A DNA stretch of 64,000 nucleotides from Aeromonas encheleia (GCF_900637545.1 NZ_LR134376.1:1445001-1509000), one strand, 5' to 3'; counted from the stretch's first letter, positions 1 through 10,443 are shown. The notes: generated from the sequence alone by a model not told the origin. Made by a program: numbers and translations.

Positions 1-2514
1 TTCCACCAGTTCGGGGACTATGACCCGACCGGCGTCCAGCCAGCTGTGGGCGGACAGTATGTGCACCTTGCCCGAGCCCTTCTCCAGCGCGATCTCGACC
101 AGGGTGGCGCAGGGGGCGTAGTAGGTCACCATGGCGTTGTTCAGGTTGGTACTGGGATAGTGGGCCTGGGTGCGATCGAGCAGTTGGTAGCCGTTGGCAT
201 CGGCCTGTGCCCGCCGCTCGCTGCTGGCGCCGTCACCGTAGCGTAACGCCAGCGCGTCTATGGGCAGGCGCTGGCTCTGACCCTCGATGGTGAAGTCGCA
301 CTCGGCCCAGGCCCAGCGGTTGAAGCTGTGCACCATGGCGCCGGTGATGAGGCCGTTGGCGTGGGCATGAGCCGCCAGCAGGGAGAGCGGCAACGGCGGC
401 ATGCCACGGGTCGTCAACCCCGCTGGGGTCCAGCTCGCCTCGCTGGCGGGGCCCAGGTCCAGACCCGCCTGACCGACGAAGAACTGCTTGCGCCAGATGG
501 CGGCAGCCGCCGGCCAGAGCGTCTGCTCGAACAGGATGCGGGCCGCCGCCACAGTGGCGTGACTCTGGAAGTAGGAGGAGATGGAGGCCGAGGAGGCCTG
601 CGGAATGGCCAGCGTCCAGCGCGGGTTCTTCTGCATCTCGTCCTGGCGTTCCTGGGAGATGGTGTAGGGGTTATCGGTCTCGACCAGCTTGAAGCTCTCC
701 CAGAGCGCGATTTCGGCGAGATCTATGGTGTCGGCCGGTTGGCCGAAGTAGCGACTGACGATCTCGGCCTGGGAGGTCTGGATCCCTGTGCCCATCTCCA
801 TGCCACTGATCTTGAGGAGGATCTCCCCCTTGCTTGTCAGTTCGACACAGGCGGAGGGGGCCACGGCGCCGGTGCCATAGTCCTTGGTGGTGATGCTGAA
901 ACCCGTGCCGTGCAGGCGGTCCGGGTGCTGGGTCTCGTAAGCCTGCTTCCTGGCCTGGCGCTGGGCCCAGATCTCGTGCCGCTCGGCCATCGCCAGGATC
1001 TCGGGGTAACGGTTGTTGCCCTGGGGAATGGCGCCCTGGGTATTGGGCTGGCCGGGCTTGATCAGGTTGCGGCGCCGCAGCGCCAGCGGGTCCATCTTCA
1101 GCAGCGCGGCGGCCTCGTTGATCATCATCTCCATGGCCGCCATGGTTTGCAGGGAGCCGTAGCCGCGCATGGAGCCGCAGTCCGGGTTCTCGGACGGCAG
1201 GGCTACCGCCGTGATGTCGTTCTTGGGCAGGTAGTAGACGCCCTGAATGGCGCTGGCGCCCACGCTGGCCACTGAGCCGGTGAAGTTCAGGCGACCGCCA
1301 CCGTCAACCGTCATGGAGGAGATCAGGGCGCGGAACTGGCCGCTCTGTTTGTCGAGCACCAGCTTGTTGTGCATGTTGAACGGATGACGCTTGAGGCCAC
1401 CCTGGAACTGTTCGAAACGATCGTTGGCCAGGCGCACCGGGCCGTCGCCATAGATAGTCGCGAGCAGGCCATAGAAGGGGAATATGGTGTGATCCTTGGC
1501 ACCGAAGCCACCGCCGATGAAGGGGGAGTGCACCACCAGCTTGTCGACCTTGCCAGCCAGCGGGCCTTTGGCCAGCATCTCGGCGGCCTGGTAGTAGAAG
1601 TCGTGAGGGGACTGGGTGCTTATCACCAGGTGCATGGTGCGCGCCTTGGCGTCGAACCAGCCGTTGAAGTTTTCCGGCTCCATCATCATGGGTTCGATGA
1701 ACTGGGTCTGGTAGCTGCGATCCAGCACCAGGGCGTCCTCGGCCTCCAGCTCCTTGTGCACCAGCTCGGCCTGATACATCCCCTGTTCGCCCGCGTTGCC
1801 ATCGGCCTTGGCCGTCGGCCACACCGGCTGGTGGCTGACGATGGCCGGGAAGAAGAGCCCGTTCTTCAAGGTACTGTACTGGTCGCTCATGCCGAGCTTG
1901 CCCTCGATCCGGATGATGCGCCAGCAGGCCCAGGGATCGCGGGTGGTGGCGACCAGCGGCACAACCTTACCGTAACGGATCACCTTGTCGTTGAATTGCA
2001 GGATCTGCTTGGCCCGGTTGAAGGTGGCGAAGTCCTGGAAGATCAGCATGGCGGCCGCATGACCCAGATAATCCGGGGTGGCCCCTTCGCTCACCATCAT
2101 GTTGATGCCGTAGAAGGAGGGCAGCTCGACGCCGTCGCGCGCCAGATCGGCGGCGGTGACGACCCGAGCCGGTTGGGCATTGGCAGGCAGCATGGAAAGA
2201 TCCAGCCCCAGATAGACGCGATCCGCCTTGTCGAGCCGGATCAGCAGCGCATGTTGTTGCTGGGACGGCCAGCCGGCCAGATCCTGGGCGCGATAGTCCC
2301 GGCTGTAGATCTTCTGGCCGGTCACCTTGGCCAGGCCATCGCTGCGGAACTTGACCTTGCCGCCCTGCTTCCACTGGCCGAGCAAGGCGGGATCGAAGAT
2401 CTCGTCTTCCATGCCGGACAGGGAGAGGTTGGCGAGGAGGGGGGCGCTGTAGACGGCGATGCCGGCGATGACGCACTGCTTGATGAAATCACGTCTTGAT
2501 AAGGGATAGGACAT
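1..2514 (-). CDS. Molybdenum hydroxylase large subunit (xanthine dehydrogenase / isoquinoline oxidoreductase beta type), 3' end outside window
   Basis: The reading frame is open for 838 codons from an ATG at 2514 to the window edge, so the C-terminus is missing. The N-terminus carries a twin-arginine export signal (SRRDFIKQ) followed by a hydrophobic stretch, so the folded enzyme is probably exported to the periplasm. Family hallmarks are a GGGFGAKDH loop (about residues 345-355), the GSMRGYGS segment that contacts the molybdopterin cofactor in this family, and EMGTGIQTSQAE further on. These are features of the Mo-binding subunit of the xanthine dehydrogenase/aldehyde oxidase superfamily, which hydroxylates aldehydes or N-heterocycles. 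A small 2Fe-2S partner subunit is normally adjacent; it is not between this gene and glnS, so if present it lies downstream, outside the window. The substrate cannot be told from the sequence. Confidence 0.88.
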   Translation of the reverse strand, partial: MSYPLSRRDFIKQCVIAGIAVYSAPLLANLSLSGMEDEIFDPALLGQWKQGGKVKFRSDGLAKVTGQKIYSRDYRAQDLAGWPSQQQHALLIRLDKADRVYLGLDLSMLPANAQPARVVTAADLARDGVELPSFYGINMMVSEGATPDYLGHAAAMLIFQDFATFNRAKQILQFNDKVIRYGKVVPLVATTRDPWACWRIIRIEGKLGMSDQYSTLKNGLFFPAIVSHQPVWPTAKADGNAGEQGMYQAELVHKELEAEDALVLDRSYQTQFIEPMMMEPENFNGWFDAKARTMHLVISTQSPHDFYYQAAEMLAKGPLAGKVDKLVVHSPFIGGGFGAKDHTIFPFYGLLATIYGDGPVRLANDRFEQFQGGLKRHPFNMHNKLVLDKQSGQFRALISSMTVDGGGRLNFTGSVASVGASAIQGVYYLPKNDITAVALPSENPDCGSMRGYGSLQTMAAMEMMINEAAALLKMDPLALRRRNLIKPGQPNTQGAIPQGNNRYPEILAMAERHEIWAQRQARKQAYETQHPDRLHGTGFSITTKDYGTGAVAPSACVELTSKGEILLKISGMEMGTGIQTSQAEIVSRYFGQPADTIDLAEIALWESFKLVETDNPYTISQERQDEMQKNPRWTLAIPQASSASISSYFQSHATVAAARILFEQTLWPAAAAIWRKQFFVGQAGLDLGPASEASWTPAGLTTRGMPPLPLSLLAAHAHANGLITGAMVHSFNRWAWAECDFTIEGQSQRLPIDALALRYGDGASSERRAQADANGYQLLDRTQAHYPSTNLNNAMVTYYAPCATLVEIALEKGSGKVHILSAHSWLDAGRVIVPELVE

Positions 2515-3033
2515 GGTTCAGCTACCTGTGTGAGGATGAGGCGAGTGGCTCGGGGGAAAGGGAGGGGACAGGTGTTGTCGACCATCTTCCCTGATGTCGC
2601 AGCAAAAATGATAAATAGAATACTAAGGATTGAGGGGTTTGAAAAACATCTGTTGCATCTTATGTTGAGTTGATGCGATTTATCAGAGCAATAAGCTGAA
2701 TTTCGTGGTGTTTTAGTTGTATTTTTGAGCTTTTGTATTGTAACTGTCGTGATAAAAGTATTTTGTGTGTACTCACAAGAGACTGTTTAATTCTAGACCC
2801 ATATGAATTGATCTATTTCATGATTTACCCGGATGAGACTAAGCCGCGCGAGGTTTAGCGGATCCACTAGGTGGGAAGCTTGTCGGCCCCAGCGCAAATG
2901 GGGCCTGGTGGCGCGGCCCACTTGCCGTGGCGGCAAATTCCTGTTGAGCCTCATGGATGAATAGTGGATCATTGACGGTTTCTAAGCGGGGGCGCGCGGT
3001 TGCCCCACGAGCTGAGACATTCGAGGTGAATTC
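2515..3033. other. Intergenic region between the divergent Mo-hydroxylase gene and glnS
   Basis: This 519-base stretch has no convincing gene. Roughly 2600-2830 is AT-rich and probably holds the divergent promoters. Nearer glnS the sequence is GC-rich and can fold into two short hairpins: GGCCCC at 2885-2890 with GGGGCC at 2900-2905, and TTGCCG-TGG-CGGCAA at 2922-2936. Neither is followed by a T-run, so they look like structure in the glnS leader rather than terminators. Confidence 0.5.
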
Positions 3034-4695
3034 ATGACCGAGGCGAGCAGCCCAACCAACTTTATCCGTCAGATCATCGATGAAGATCTGGCCAGCGGTA
3101 AGCACAAGAGCGTGCATACCCGTTTCCCACCCGAGCCGAACGGTTATCTGCATATCGGCCACGCCAAGTCCATCTGCCTGAACTTCGGCATCGCCCGCGA
3201 CTACCAGGGCCAGTGCAACCTGCGCTTCGATGACACCAACCCGGCGAAGGAAGACATCGAGTTCGTGGAGTCCATCAAGCAGGACGTGCAGTGGCTCGGC
3301 TTCCAGTGGAGCGGCGAGATCTGCTACTCCTCCGACTATTTCGACAAGCTGCACGGCTACGCCATCGAGCTCATCGAGAAGGGTCTTGCCTATGTGGACG
3401 AACTCTCCCCCGAGCAGATGCGCGAGTACCGTGGCACCCTGACCGAGGCCGGCAAGAACAGCCCGTTCCGCGATCGCAGCGTCGAAGAGAACCTGGCGCT
3501 GTTTGCCAAGATGAAGAACGGTGAGATGGCCGAGGGCAGCGCCTGCCTGCGCGCCAAGATCGACATGGCTTCACCTTTCATGGTGATGCGCGATCCCGTC
3601 ATCTATCGCATCAAGTTTGCCCACCACCACCAGACCGGTGACCAGTGGTGCATCTATCCGATGTACGACTTCACCCACTGCATCTCGGACGCCCTGGAGG
3701 GGATCACCCACTCCCTGTGCACCCTGGAGTTCCAGGACAACCGCCGTCTGTACGACTGGGTGCTGGACAACATCAGCATCGACTGCCACCCCCGTCAGTA
3801 CGAGTTCTCCCGCCTGAACCTCGAATACACCGTCATGTCCAAGCGCAAGCTGAACCTGCTGGTGACCGAGGGGCACGTCAGCGGTTGGGACGATCCGCGC
3901 ATGCTGACCGTCTCCGGTCTGCGCCGCCGTGGCTACACCCCGGCCTCCATCCGCGAGTTCTGCAAGCGCATCGGCGTGACCAAGCAGGACAACATCGTCG
4001 AGATGAGCATGCTGGAAGCCTGTATCCGCGACGATCTCAACGAGAACGCCCCGCGTGCCATGGCCGTGCTGCACCCGCTCAAGGTAGTCATCGAGAACCT
4101 GGCGGGCGACGAGGTGCTGACCGCACCGGCGCACCCGAACAACGCCGAGATGGGCAGCCGCACGCTTCCCTTCAGCCGCGAGATCTTCATCGACGAGGCA
4201 GACTTCAAGGAAGAGGCGAACAAGCAGTTCAAGCGCCTGGTGCTGGGCAAGGAAGTGCGCCTGCGCAACTCCTATGTCATCAAGGCCGAGCGGGTCGAGA
4301 AGGATGCGGAAGGCAAGGTGACTTGCGTCTACTGTTCCTACGATCCCGAGACCCTGGGCAAGGATCCGGCCGATGGCCGCAAGGTGAAGGGGGTGATCCA
4401 CTGGGTCAGCGCCACTCACTCCCTGCCGGCCGAGATCCGTCTCTACGATCGTCTGTTCAAGATGCCGAATCCCGCTGCCGAGGATGACTTCGAGGCGGCG
4501 CTCAACCCGGATTCGCTGGTGATCATCGCCGGTGCCCGGGTCGAGGCCTCCCTCAAGGATGCCAAGCCGGAGTTTGCCTACCAGTTCGAGCGCGAAGGCT
4601 ACTTCTGTGCCGACAACAAGCTCTCCAGCCCGGAGCACCTGGTGTTCAACCGCACCGTGGCCCTGCGCGACGTCTGGGGCAAGGCCGAAGGCTGA
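3034..4695 (+). CDS. glnS: Glutaminyl-tRNA synthetase
   Basis: Class I aminoacyl-tRNA synthetase that charges tRNA-Gln with glutamine in the cytoplasm. At 553 residues it matches the usual length. The ATP-binding signature is seen as [14 protein letters not shown] (HIGH motif, about residues 32-45), and the KMSKS-type loop as [10 protein letters not shown] (about residues 268-277). The C-terminal half has the beta-barrel anticodon-binding region. The ATG at 3034 is the first in-frame start before the conserved N-terminal sequence [10 protein letters not shown]. It is followed by an intrinsic terminator shared with the convergent fur gene. Confidence 0.98.
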   Translation: MTEASSPTNFIRQIIDEDLASGKHKSVHTRFPPEPNGYLHIGHAKSICLNFGIARDYQGQCNLRFDDTNPAKEDIEFVESIKQDVQWLGFQWSGEICYSSDYFDKLHGYAIELIEKGLAYVDELSPEQMREYRGTLTEAGKNSPFRDRSVEENLALFAKMKNGEMAEGSACLRAKIDMASPFMVMRDPVIYRIKFAHHHQTGDQWCIYPMYDFTHCISDALEGITHSLCTLEFQDNRRLYDWVLDNISIDCHPRQYEFSRLNLEYTVMSKRKLNLLVTEGHVSGWDDPRMLTVSGLRRRGYTPASIREFCKRIGVTKQDNIVEMSMLEACIRDDLNENAPRAMAVLHPLKVVIENLAGDEVLTAPAHPNNAEMGSRTLPFSREIFIDEADFKEEANKQFKRLVLGKEVRLRNSYVIKAERVEKDAEGKVTCVYCSYDPETLGKDPADGRKVKGVIHWVSATHSLPAEIRLYDRLFKMPNPAAEDDFEAALNPDSLVIIAGARVEASLKDAKPEFAYQFEREGYFCADNKLSSPEHLVFNRTVALRDVWGKAEG

Positions 4696-4747
4696 TGCGA
4701 GAAGGGCAGGGGAGACCCTGTCCATCACCCGCCCCCTTGCGGACACA

Positions 4748-4774
4748 AAAAAGCCAGCATCATGCTGGCTTTTT
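4748..4774. terminator. Bidirectional intrinsic terminator between glnS and fur
   Basis: AAAAAGCCAGC and GCTGGCTTTTT form an 11-bp inverted repeat around a 5-base loop (ATCAT). An A-run on one side and a T-run on the other let it work for both convergent genes. Confidence 0.9.
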
Positions 4775-4799
4775 CATTGCTGCTCGCGGGCCGACGGCG

Positions 4800-5228
4800 T
4801 TATTCGTCGTGCTTGCAGTCGCCGTTCGCGCAGTGACCATAGAGATAGAGACTATGGTTGGTCAGGCGGATGTTGTGCACCTTGGCGATGTCGCGCTGAC
4901 GCTGCTCGATCACCTCGTCGGAGAACTCGATCACCTTGCCACAATCGAGGCAGACCAGGTGGTCATGATGCTCCTGGGTGGCCAGCTCGAACACCGACTT
5001 GCCGCCTTCGAAGTGGTGACGGGTGACGATACCTGCATCATCAAACTGGTTGAGAACGCGATAGACGGTAGCGAGACCAATCTCCTCACCCTGATCGATC
5101 AGCCGTTTATACAGATCTTCCGCACTGGTGTGCTGGCAGTCCGGCTGTTGCAGGATTTCCAGGATTTTGACGCGGGGCAAGGTGATCTTGAGCCCGGCCT
5201 TTTTTAACGCTTGGTTGTTGTCTGCCAT
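4800..5228 (-). CDS. fur: Ferric uptake regulator Fur
   Basis: Iron-responsive repressor that binds Fe(II) and represses iron acquisition genes. The 142-residue protein has the N-terminal winged helix (LKKAGLKITLPRVKILEIL; recognition region GLATVYRVLNQF), the metal site HHFEGGKSVFEL, the HHDHLVCLDCGKVIEF segment with the CxxC zinc ligands, and a second Cys pair near the C-terminus (CANGDC). It sits beside fldA-ybfE-ybfF as in Escherichia coli, but here the thioesterase gene on the opposite strand separates fur from fldA, so they cannot share a transcript. Confidence 0.97.
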   Translation of the reverse strand: MADNNQALKKAGLKITLPRVKILEILQQPDCQHTSAEDLYKRLIDQGEEIGLATVYRVLNQFDDAGIVTRHHFEGGKSVFELATQEHHDHLVCLDCGKVIEFSDEVIEQRQRDIAKVHNIRLTNHSLYLYGHCANGDCKHDE

Positions 5229-5463
5229 ATTCTATTAATTCGCATTCTCGAAGGTGTGGTTATTCTGATTGACTGCCGAAGGAATGGCAACCACGAACTC
5301 GTATGGCCTGTCATTATAGGTCGTAGCCAAGTTAAAAATAAACCCAGCAATTCAAGGGCTTTAGCATGTTCAGCCCCCTTGGAGGATAAATATACCCCGC
5401 AGTGGCTAGGCTTGCTCCGCCCGGAAATGTTGATACTATGTAATTTCTCTATTGTCTGGTCGG

Positions 5464-5949
5464 ATGAGATCCATGGATTGGCTTTTTGGCAACGCGGCCT
5501 GGGTGCGCCACGCCCTCAACGCCTGGCCTCCCTTCTGGGGAGCCGGCATCAACATCGAAACCCTGAGCCCTGATTTTCGCTTCTGTCGGGTCACCCTGAA
5601 ATCCCGCTGGTGGAACAAGAATGCCAACCGGACCCAGTTTGGCGGCAGCATGTTCGCCATGACGGACCCCATCTACCCGCTGATGCTGATGGGCCATTTC
5701 AAGAATCGCTATTATGTCTGGGACAAGGCGGGTAGCATCAATTACATCAAGCCGGGCAAAGGGATGCTGGTGGCGGAGTTCACCCTGACCGACGCCAAGC
5801 TGGCATCGATCGTGGCGGCCACCGAGCGCGGAGACAAGCACTTCCCCGAGTTCGAGGTAACAGTGCAGGACAAGGGGGGTGAGCTGGTGGCCCAGGTCAA
5901 GCGCACCCTCTACGTGCGCGCCAGACCGGAACACAGAGCGACCGAGTAG
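5464..5949 (+). CDS. DUF4442-type hotdog-fold protein, probable acyl-CoA thioesterase
   Basis: A protein of about 160 residues resembling the DUF4442/YiiD-C hotdog family, which is thought to hydrolyse acyl-CoA thioesters. Supporting features are the conserved pattern NKNANRTQFGGSMFAMTD, with the Asn/Gly turn ahead of the central hotdog helix, and the TLKSRWWN strand. There is no signal peptide or membrane segment. The start is uncertain: a TTG at 5452 and ATGs at 5464 and 5473 are all possible, and none has a strong ribosome-binding site. The gene lies alone between the divergent fur promoter and the terminator shared with fldA. The substrate is unknown. Confidence 0.75.
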   Translation: MRSMDWLFGNAAWVRHALNAWPPFWGAGINIETLSPDFRFCRVTLKSRWWNKNANRTQFGGSMFAMTDPIYPLMLMGHFKNRYYVWDKAGSINYIKPGKGMLVAEFTLTDAKLASIVAATERGDKHFPEFEVTVQDKGGELVAQVKRTLYVRARPEHRATE

Positions 5950-5975
5950 GCCACCTGCTGAGGCGAGAGTCAGAA

Positions 5976-6006
5976 ACAACAAGGGCCCCAGCGGGGCCCT
6001 TGTTGT
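5976..6006. terminator. Bidirectional terminator between the thioesterase gene and fldA
   Basis: A 14-bp perfect inverted repeat, ACAACAAGGGCCCC / GGGGCCCTTGTTGT, with a 3-base loop lies between the two convergent genes. Confidence 0.85.
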
Positions 6007-6019
6007 CAGAGGAGGGAGA

Positions 6020-6544
6020 TCACTCCAGCTCGCTCAGGCACATCTCTTCGTGCAACTGCTTGCACCAGCCCTTGACGCGCTCGGCGGTCAGCTCCGGCTG
6101 GCGATCCTCATCGATACCCAGACCGACGAAGTGCTTGTCATCGACCAGGGCCTTGGAGGCTTCGAACTCGTAGCTCGCGGTCGGCCAGTTGCCGATGATG
6201 ATGGCGCCCTTGGCCTCGACGATGTCGCGCAGGGTGCCCATGGCATCGAGGAAGTACTCGGCATAGTCTTCCTGATCGCCGCATCCGAAGATGGCGACCA
6301 GCTTGTTGGTGAAGTCGATCTCTTCCAGCTCGGGGAAGAAGTCATCCCAATCGGCTTGGGCTTCGCCGTAGTACCAAGTCGGGATACCGAACATCAGCAG
6401 ATCGAAGCTGTCGATGTCGGCCTTGCTGCTCTTGGCAATGTCACGGACTTCAATCAGTTGTTTGCCCAGTTCTTTCTGGATCATCTTGGCGACAGCTTCG
6501 GTATTACCGGTATCGCTGCCGAAAAACAGACCTACACTAGCCAT
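6020..6544 (-). CDS. fldA: Flavodoxin 1
   Basis: Small FMN electron carrier (174 residues, the usual length) that feeds electrons to radical-SAM and other reductive enzymes. The FMN phosphate loop GSDTGNTEAVAK is at residues 9-20. The aromatic-rich flavin loops are PTWYYGEAQADWDDF (about residues 56-70) and FGCGDQEDYAEYF (about residues 88-100). It is first in a leftward group ending away from ybfE, an arrangement conserved from E. coli. The ATG at 6544 is clear. Confidence 0.97.
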   Translation of the reverse strand: MASVGLFFGSDTGNTEAVAKMIQKELGKQLIEVRDIAKSSKADIDSFDLLMFGIPTWYYGEAQADWDDFFPELEEIDFTNKLVAIFGCGDQEDYAEYFLDAMGTLRDIVEAKGAIIIGNWPTASYEFEASKALVDDKHFVGLGIDEDRQPELTAERVKGWCKQLHEEMCLSELE

Positions 6545-6583
6545 AGTGTTTAGTTACCCGTATTTGGTGTTAATGCTTAACGG

Positions 6584-6880
6584 TCAGATTGCGATGCCTG
6601 CTGCAAAAGCAGACTCAATCTGTTGCTTCAGGATAGATTGGATCAGCTCGGCTCGGCTGACGTTCTGTTGTAACGCAAGTTGGTTCAGGCGCTCCAGCAA
6701 CTCGGCCTCCACCTTTAACTCTACCCGTTTCAGGCCGTTCTCCCGATCGCGCTTGAGCTGATTGCGCTTGTTGATCTTGAGTTGGGTCTCACGGGGGAGT
6801 GGATTGGTCTTTGGCCTGCCGGGGCGCTTCTCAGTTGCGAACAGATCCAGTGTTGTTCGATCAGTTTGCTGTTTGGCCAT
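6584..6880 (-). CDS. ybfE: YbfE-type ribbon-helix-helix protein (LexA-regulated family)
   Basis: A basic 98-residue protein. The C-terminal part (VELKVEAELLERLNQLALQQ followed by VSRAELIQSIL) has the strand-helix-helix pattern of CopG/MetJ-like DNA-binding proteins. The N-terminal part is Lys/Arg-rich and probably disordered. Position directly upstream of fldA on the same strand matches ybfE in E. coli, whose product is named for LexA regulation. I do not see an obvious LexA box upstream here. The DNA target is unknown. Confidence 0.85.
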   Translation of the reverse strand: MAKQQTDRTTLDLFATEKRPGRPKTNPLPRETQLKINKRNQLKRDRENGLKRVELKVEAELLERLNQLALQQNVSRAELIQSILKQQIESAFAAGIAI

Positions 6881-6900
6881 ACATCACAGATGAAAAGTAG

Positions 6901-7122
6901 TTAGCCGATCCCTGAGCCTTCCCAGCCCATTTCGATCAGCCCCTTGGCGACAAAACCCGCGCAACCCAGAAACAGAACCAGCCAGACGATGAGACGACCG
7001 AAGCGGGGCACGTTGCCGCGTTTGAGCACGTCGTGAATGGCCAGACCAATCAGCAGGAAGATGGCCACGAAGAACAGCTTCAGGCCCAGACTCTCGATCA
7101 GATCGATATGTTCACTCAGCAT
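6901..7122 (-). CDS. DUF2788 family small membrane protein
   Basis: A 73-residue protein with two hydrophobic segments, FFVAIFLLIGLAIHDVL and LIVWLVLFLGCAGFVAKGL, joined by a short basic loop (KRGNVPRFGR). This suggests a hairpin in the inner membrane. I recognise it as the DUF2788 type found beside ybfE/ybfF in Aeromonas, Vibrio and Shewanella relatives. It is absent from the E. coli version of the locus. Its function is unknown. Confidence 0.8.
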   Translation of the reverse strand: MLSEHIDLIESLGLKLFFVAIFLLIGLAIHDVLKRGNVPRFGRLIVWLVLFLGCAGFVAKGLIEMGWEGSGIG

Positions 7123-7177
7123 GGATTGCGCGCACTCCTTATGACGGGCGCACTATATCACAAAGGATTTGAAACTG

Positions 7178-7960
7178 TTAACCGCCTGTCGACAGGAAAT
7201 CCACAACCAATTTGTTGAACAACACCGGCTTTTCGGCGTGCAGCCAGTGACCGGTTCCGGCGATGACGCGGGCCTTGGCGGCCGGGAATTGTGCCATCAC
7301 AGTCTCGGTATATTGGGGCTGCACATAGTCGGAATCTCCCCCCTTGATGAACAGGGTCGGCCCCTCGAAGCGGGTCTGGTCGTCGGGCCAGCCCATGATG
7401 TTGGCGTAGTTGCGCTCCAGCGCCGGCACATTGAAGCGCCAGCCCCAACCGGACTCCCCCTTGGCGAAGGACTTGAGCAGGAACTGGCGCACGCCGGGGA
7501 TCTCGACGTACCGGGCCAGCAGGGCCTCGGCCTCGGCACGGCTCTGGGGCGGATTGGCAAGGGTGGCATTGAGCCCGGCGAACACATTCTGGTGACGGGC
7601 ATGGGGGTAGGCCACCGGGGCTATGTCGGCCACCACCAGCCGGCCGACCCGCGCGTGGGCCTGCTTGGCGACCTGCATGGCGACCTTGCCGCCCATGGAG
7701 TGACCGACTATCGCCACCTGATCCAGCGCCAGATGATCCAGCAGGGCGATCACATCCGCCGCCTGCTGCGGGTAGCTCATCTCGTCCGAGTGAAAGGAGG
7801 CGCCATGGTTGCGCAAATCGACGCTGATGACCCTGTATTGCTCACTGAGCGGACGGGCCAGCAGGCCGAGGTTGTCCAGGCTGCCGAACAGGCCGTGGAT
7901 CAGGACGACGGCAGGGCCCTGGCCCTGTTCCTTGAAATGCAAAAGCTGATTGTGTTGCAA
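7178..7960 (-). CDS. ybfF: Alpha/beta-fold esterase YbfF
   Basis: Cytoplasmic carboxylesterase of the alpha/beta hydrolase superfamily (260 residues). It shows the oxyanion-hole motif LIHGLFGS, the nucleophile elbow GHSMGGK (Ser about residue 88), and the catalytic His in GTGHWLHAEKP near the C-terminus. E. coli YbfF acts on short acyl-CoA and palmitoyl-CoA type esters in vitro. The start appears to be TTG at 7960, preceded by an AAGGTG ribosome-binding site with 8-base spacing. The gene is divergent from seqA. Confidence 0.93.
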   Translation of the reverse strand: MQHNQLLHFKEQGQGPAVVLIHGLFGSLDNLGLLARPLSEQYRVISVDLRNHGASFHSDEMSYPQQAADVIALLDHLALDQVAIVGHSMGGKVAMQVAKQAHARVGRLVVADIAPVAYPHARHQNVFAGLNATLANPPQSRAEAEALLARYVEIPGVRQFLLKSFAKGESGWGWRFNVPALERNYANIMGWPDDQTRFEGPTLFIKGGDSDYVQPQYTETVMAQFPAAKARVIAGTGHWLHAEKPVLFNKLVVDFLSTGG

Positions 7961-8231
7961 AATAACACCTTATCGGTCGTGGGCTGTTTCGCCAGATTCT
8001 TAACGCACTGAAAGAAAAGGATTTCATTCTCTTGGGGGGTCTCTCTTGTGGTTTTTTTCCAAAAAGACGACCCCGGGATCCCTTATCAGTGCGGGGGATC
8101 ACACACTTGGACCCGCATTATGCCGTATTCTCGATGAGATTCATGCACATCTACCAGTCCCTCCCTTGGGCTGCCGGGTTTGCCTATGTATAATCGCCGC
8201 ATCCGAATTTCGACGAGTCCAGCGCATCCCT

Positions 8232-8741
8232 ATGAAAACCATCGAGCTTGATGACGATCTCTACTTCTATATCGCCAGCCAGACCCGGCACATCGGCGAG
8301 AGTGCCTCCGATATCCTGCGTCGTCTGCTGGAACAGCCCTCCCACATTGCCGTGCCTGTGGTCGAGCCCGTGGCGGCCCCCCAGCCGCGTGTGGTCGCCG
8401 ATGCCGTGGGGTTGCAGGCCCTGCTCGACTCGGGTGAGCTGCAAAGAGAAGAGAAGTCCATCAACCGCTTCATGCTGGTGCTGAGTAGCCTCTACCGGGA
8501 CAACCCGGAGAGTTTCACTCAGGCGACCGAGATCAAGGGGCGCAAGCGCGTCTATTTCTCGCGGGACCCCGAGGCGCTGCGTGCCAGTGGCAGCACCACC
8601 AAGCCCAAGCAGGTGCCGGATACCCCGTTCTGGGTGATCACCAATACCAACACCAGCCGCAAGCAGAACATGGTGGCCCAGCTGATGGCCAGCATGGGTT
8701 ACGATGAAGCCTTGACCGCTCAGGTGTGCGGCACCGTTTAA
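8232..8741 (+). CDS. seqA: Negative regulator of replication initiation SeqA
   Basis: Binds clusters of hemimethylated GATC sites, sequesters oriC after initiation and organises new DNA. The 169-residue protein has the N-terminal oligomerisation helix ([18 protein letters not shown], residues 1-18) and the C-terminal DNA-binding domain with [16 protein letters not shown] (about residues 135-150), the GATC-reading part. The linker is about 12 residues shorter overall than in E. coli. The ATG at 8232 starts the conserved sequence; an open extension further upstream is not conserved. It is followed by pgm, an order conserved in enterics. Confidence 0.97.
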   Translation: MKTIELDDDLYFYIASQTRHIGESASDILRRLLEQPSHIAVPVVEPVAAPQPRVVADAVGLQALLDSGELQREEKSINRFMLVLSSLYRDNPESFTQATEIKGRKRVYFSRDPEALRASGSTTKPKQVPDTPFWVITNTNTSRKQNMVAQLMASMGYDEALTAQVCGTV

Positions 8742-8793
8742 CGCATCAAAGACTCAGGCCTTGCCGGGCAAGGCCTCATGCAAGGAAAACGCC

Positions 8794-10443
8794 ATGGCAC
8801 AGCATCCCCACGCCGGTCAGCCGGCCCGTCTCAGCGACTTGACCAACATTCCCCGTCTGGTCAGCGCTTACTACCTCAACAAGCCGGACATGAGCCGCCC
8901 CGAGCAGCGGGTGGCCTTCGGCACCTCCGGCCACCGCGGCAGCGCCCTGCACAACGCCTTCACCGAATCCCACATCCTGGCGGTGACCCAGGCGCTGGTG
9001 GAGTATCGCCAGCAGGCCGGCATCACGGGGCCGCTGTTTGTCGGCATGGATACCCACGCCCTCTCTGAATCCGCCTTCGCCAGCGCGGTGGAAGTGCTGG
9101 CGGCCAACGGCGTCGAGACCCGCATCCAGGTCGGCCTCGGTTTCACACCGACCCCGGTCATCTCCCACGCCATTTTGCGCCACAACGCCAGCAAGCCGGC
9201 GGCCCTGGCCGATGGGGTGGTGATCACCCCGTCCCACAACCCGCCGGAAGACGGTGGCTTCAAGTACAACCCGCCCCACGGCGGCCCCGCCGAAGGGGAG
9301 ATCACCAAGTGGGTGGAGGACAGGGCCAACGCCATCCTGGAGGTGAACCTCGCCGGGGTGAAACGGATGCCGTTCGCCGAGGCCCTCAAGAGCGCCCTGG
9401 TGGTCGAGCACGACTACGTCACCCCCTATGTGGACGATCTGGAAAATGTGCTGGATCTGGCGGCCATCAAGCGGGCCGGCATCAAGATCGGGGTCGATCC
9501 CCTGGGTGGCTCCGGCGTGGCCTATTGGGACGTGATCGCCAAGCGCTATGAGCTCGACATCGAGGTAGTCAACTATCGTGTCGATCCCACCTTCTCCTTC
9601 ATGACCCTGGACAAGGACGGCAAGATCCGGATGGATTGCTCCAGCCCCTTCGCCATGGCCGGCCTCATCGCCCTGAAAGACAAGTTCGACATCGCGCTCG
9701 GCAACGACCCTGACTACGATCGCCACGGCATCGTCACCAAGTCCGGCCTGATGAACCCGAACCACTACCTGGCGGTGGCCATCCAGTACCTGTTCACCCA
9801 CAGAACCGGCTGGCCCAAGACGGCCGCGGTCGGCAAGACGCTGGTCTCCTCCTCGATGATCGATCGGGTGGCGGGCGAGATTGGCCGCACCCTGAAAGAG
9901 GTGCCGGTCGGCTTCAAGTGGTTCGTCGATGGCCTCTACAGCGGCGAGTTCGGCTTCGGCGGCGAGGAGAGCGCGGGTGCCTCCTTCCTGCGCAAGGACG
10001 GCAGCGTCTGGACCACCGACAAGGACGGTTTCATCCTGGCCCTGCTGGCCGCCGAGATCCTGGCCGTGACCGGCAAGGATCCCCAGGCCCATTACGACGC
10101 GCTGGAGGCCAAGTTCGGCCGCTCCAGCTACCGCCGCATCGATGCTCCGGCCAACAGCGCGCAAAAAGCGGTGCTCTCCAAGCTGGATCCGGCATTGGTT
10201 GAAGCCTCCACCCTGGCCGGTGACCCCATCCTCGCCAAGCTGACCCGCGCGCCCGGCAACGACGCCGCCATCGGTGGCCTCAAGGTGGTGACCGAGCACG
10301 GCTGGTTCGCGGCGCGCCCCTCCGGCACCGAGTCCATCTACAAGATCTACATGGAGAGCTTCAAGGGCGAAGTACACCTGGATCTGATCCAGCAGGAGGC
10401 CCAGCTGATCGTCTCCGCCGCCCTGGCCAAGGCCGGCGTCTAA
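8794..10443 (+). CDS. pgm: Phosphoglucomutase (alpha-D-glucose)
   Basis: Interconverts glucose-1-phosphate and glucose-6-phosphate. The protein is 549 residues, close to E. coli Pgm (546). The phosphoserine loop is [11 protein letters not shown] (about residues 144-154), the Mg-binding loop is [10 protein letters not shown] (about 302-311), the sugar loop is GGEESAG (about 389-395), and the phosphate-binding loop near the C-terminus is [12 protein letters not shown]. The ATG at 8794 starts the conserved sequence MAQHPHAGQ. It lies 52 bases after seqA and ends at its own terminator, so the two are probably co-transcribed. Confidence 0.97.
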   Translation: MAQHPHAGQPARLSDLTNIPRLVSAYYLNKPDMSRPEQRVAFGTSGHRGSALHNAFTESHILAVTQALVEYRQQAGITGPLFVGMDTHALSESAFASAVEVLAANGVETRIQVGLGFTPTPVISHAILRHNASKPAALADGVVITPSHNPPEDGGFKYNPPHGGPAEGEITKWVEDRANAILEVNLAGVKRMPFAEALKSALVVEHDYVTPYVDDLENVLDLAAIKRAGIKIGVDPLGGSGVAYWDVIAKRYELDIEVVNYRVDPTFSFMTLDKDGKIRMDCSSPFAMAGLIALKDKFDIALGNDPDYDRHGIVTKSGLMNPNHYLAVAIQYLFTHRTGWPKTAAVGKTLVSSSMIDRVAGEIGRTLKEVPVGFKWFVDGLYSGEFGFGGEESAGASFLRKDGSVWTTDKDGFILALLAAEILAVTGKDPQAHYDALEAKFGRSSYRRIDAPANSAQKAVLSKLDPALVEASTLAGDPILAKLTRAPGNDAAIGGLKVVTEHGWFAARPSGTESIYKIYMESFKGEVHLDLIQQEAQLIVSAALAKAGV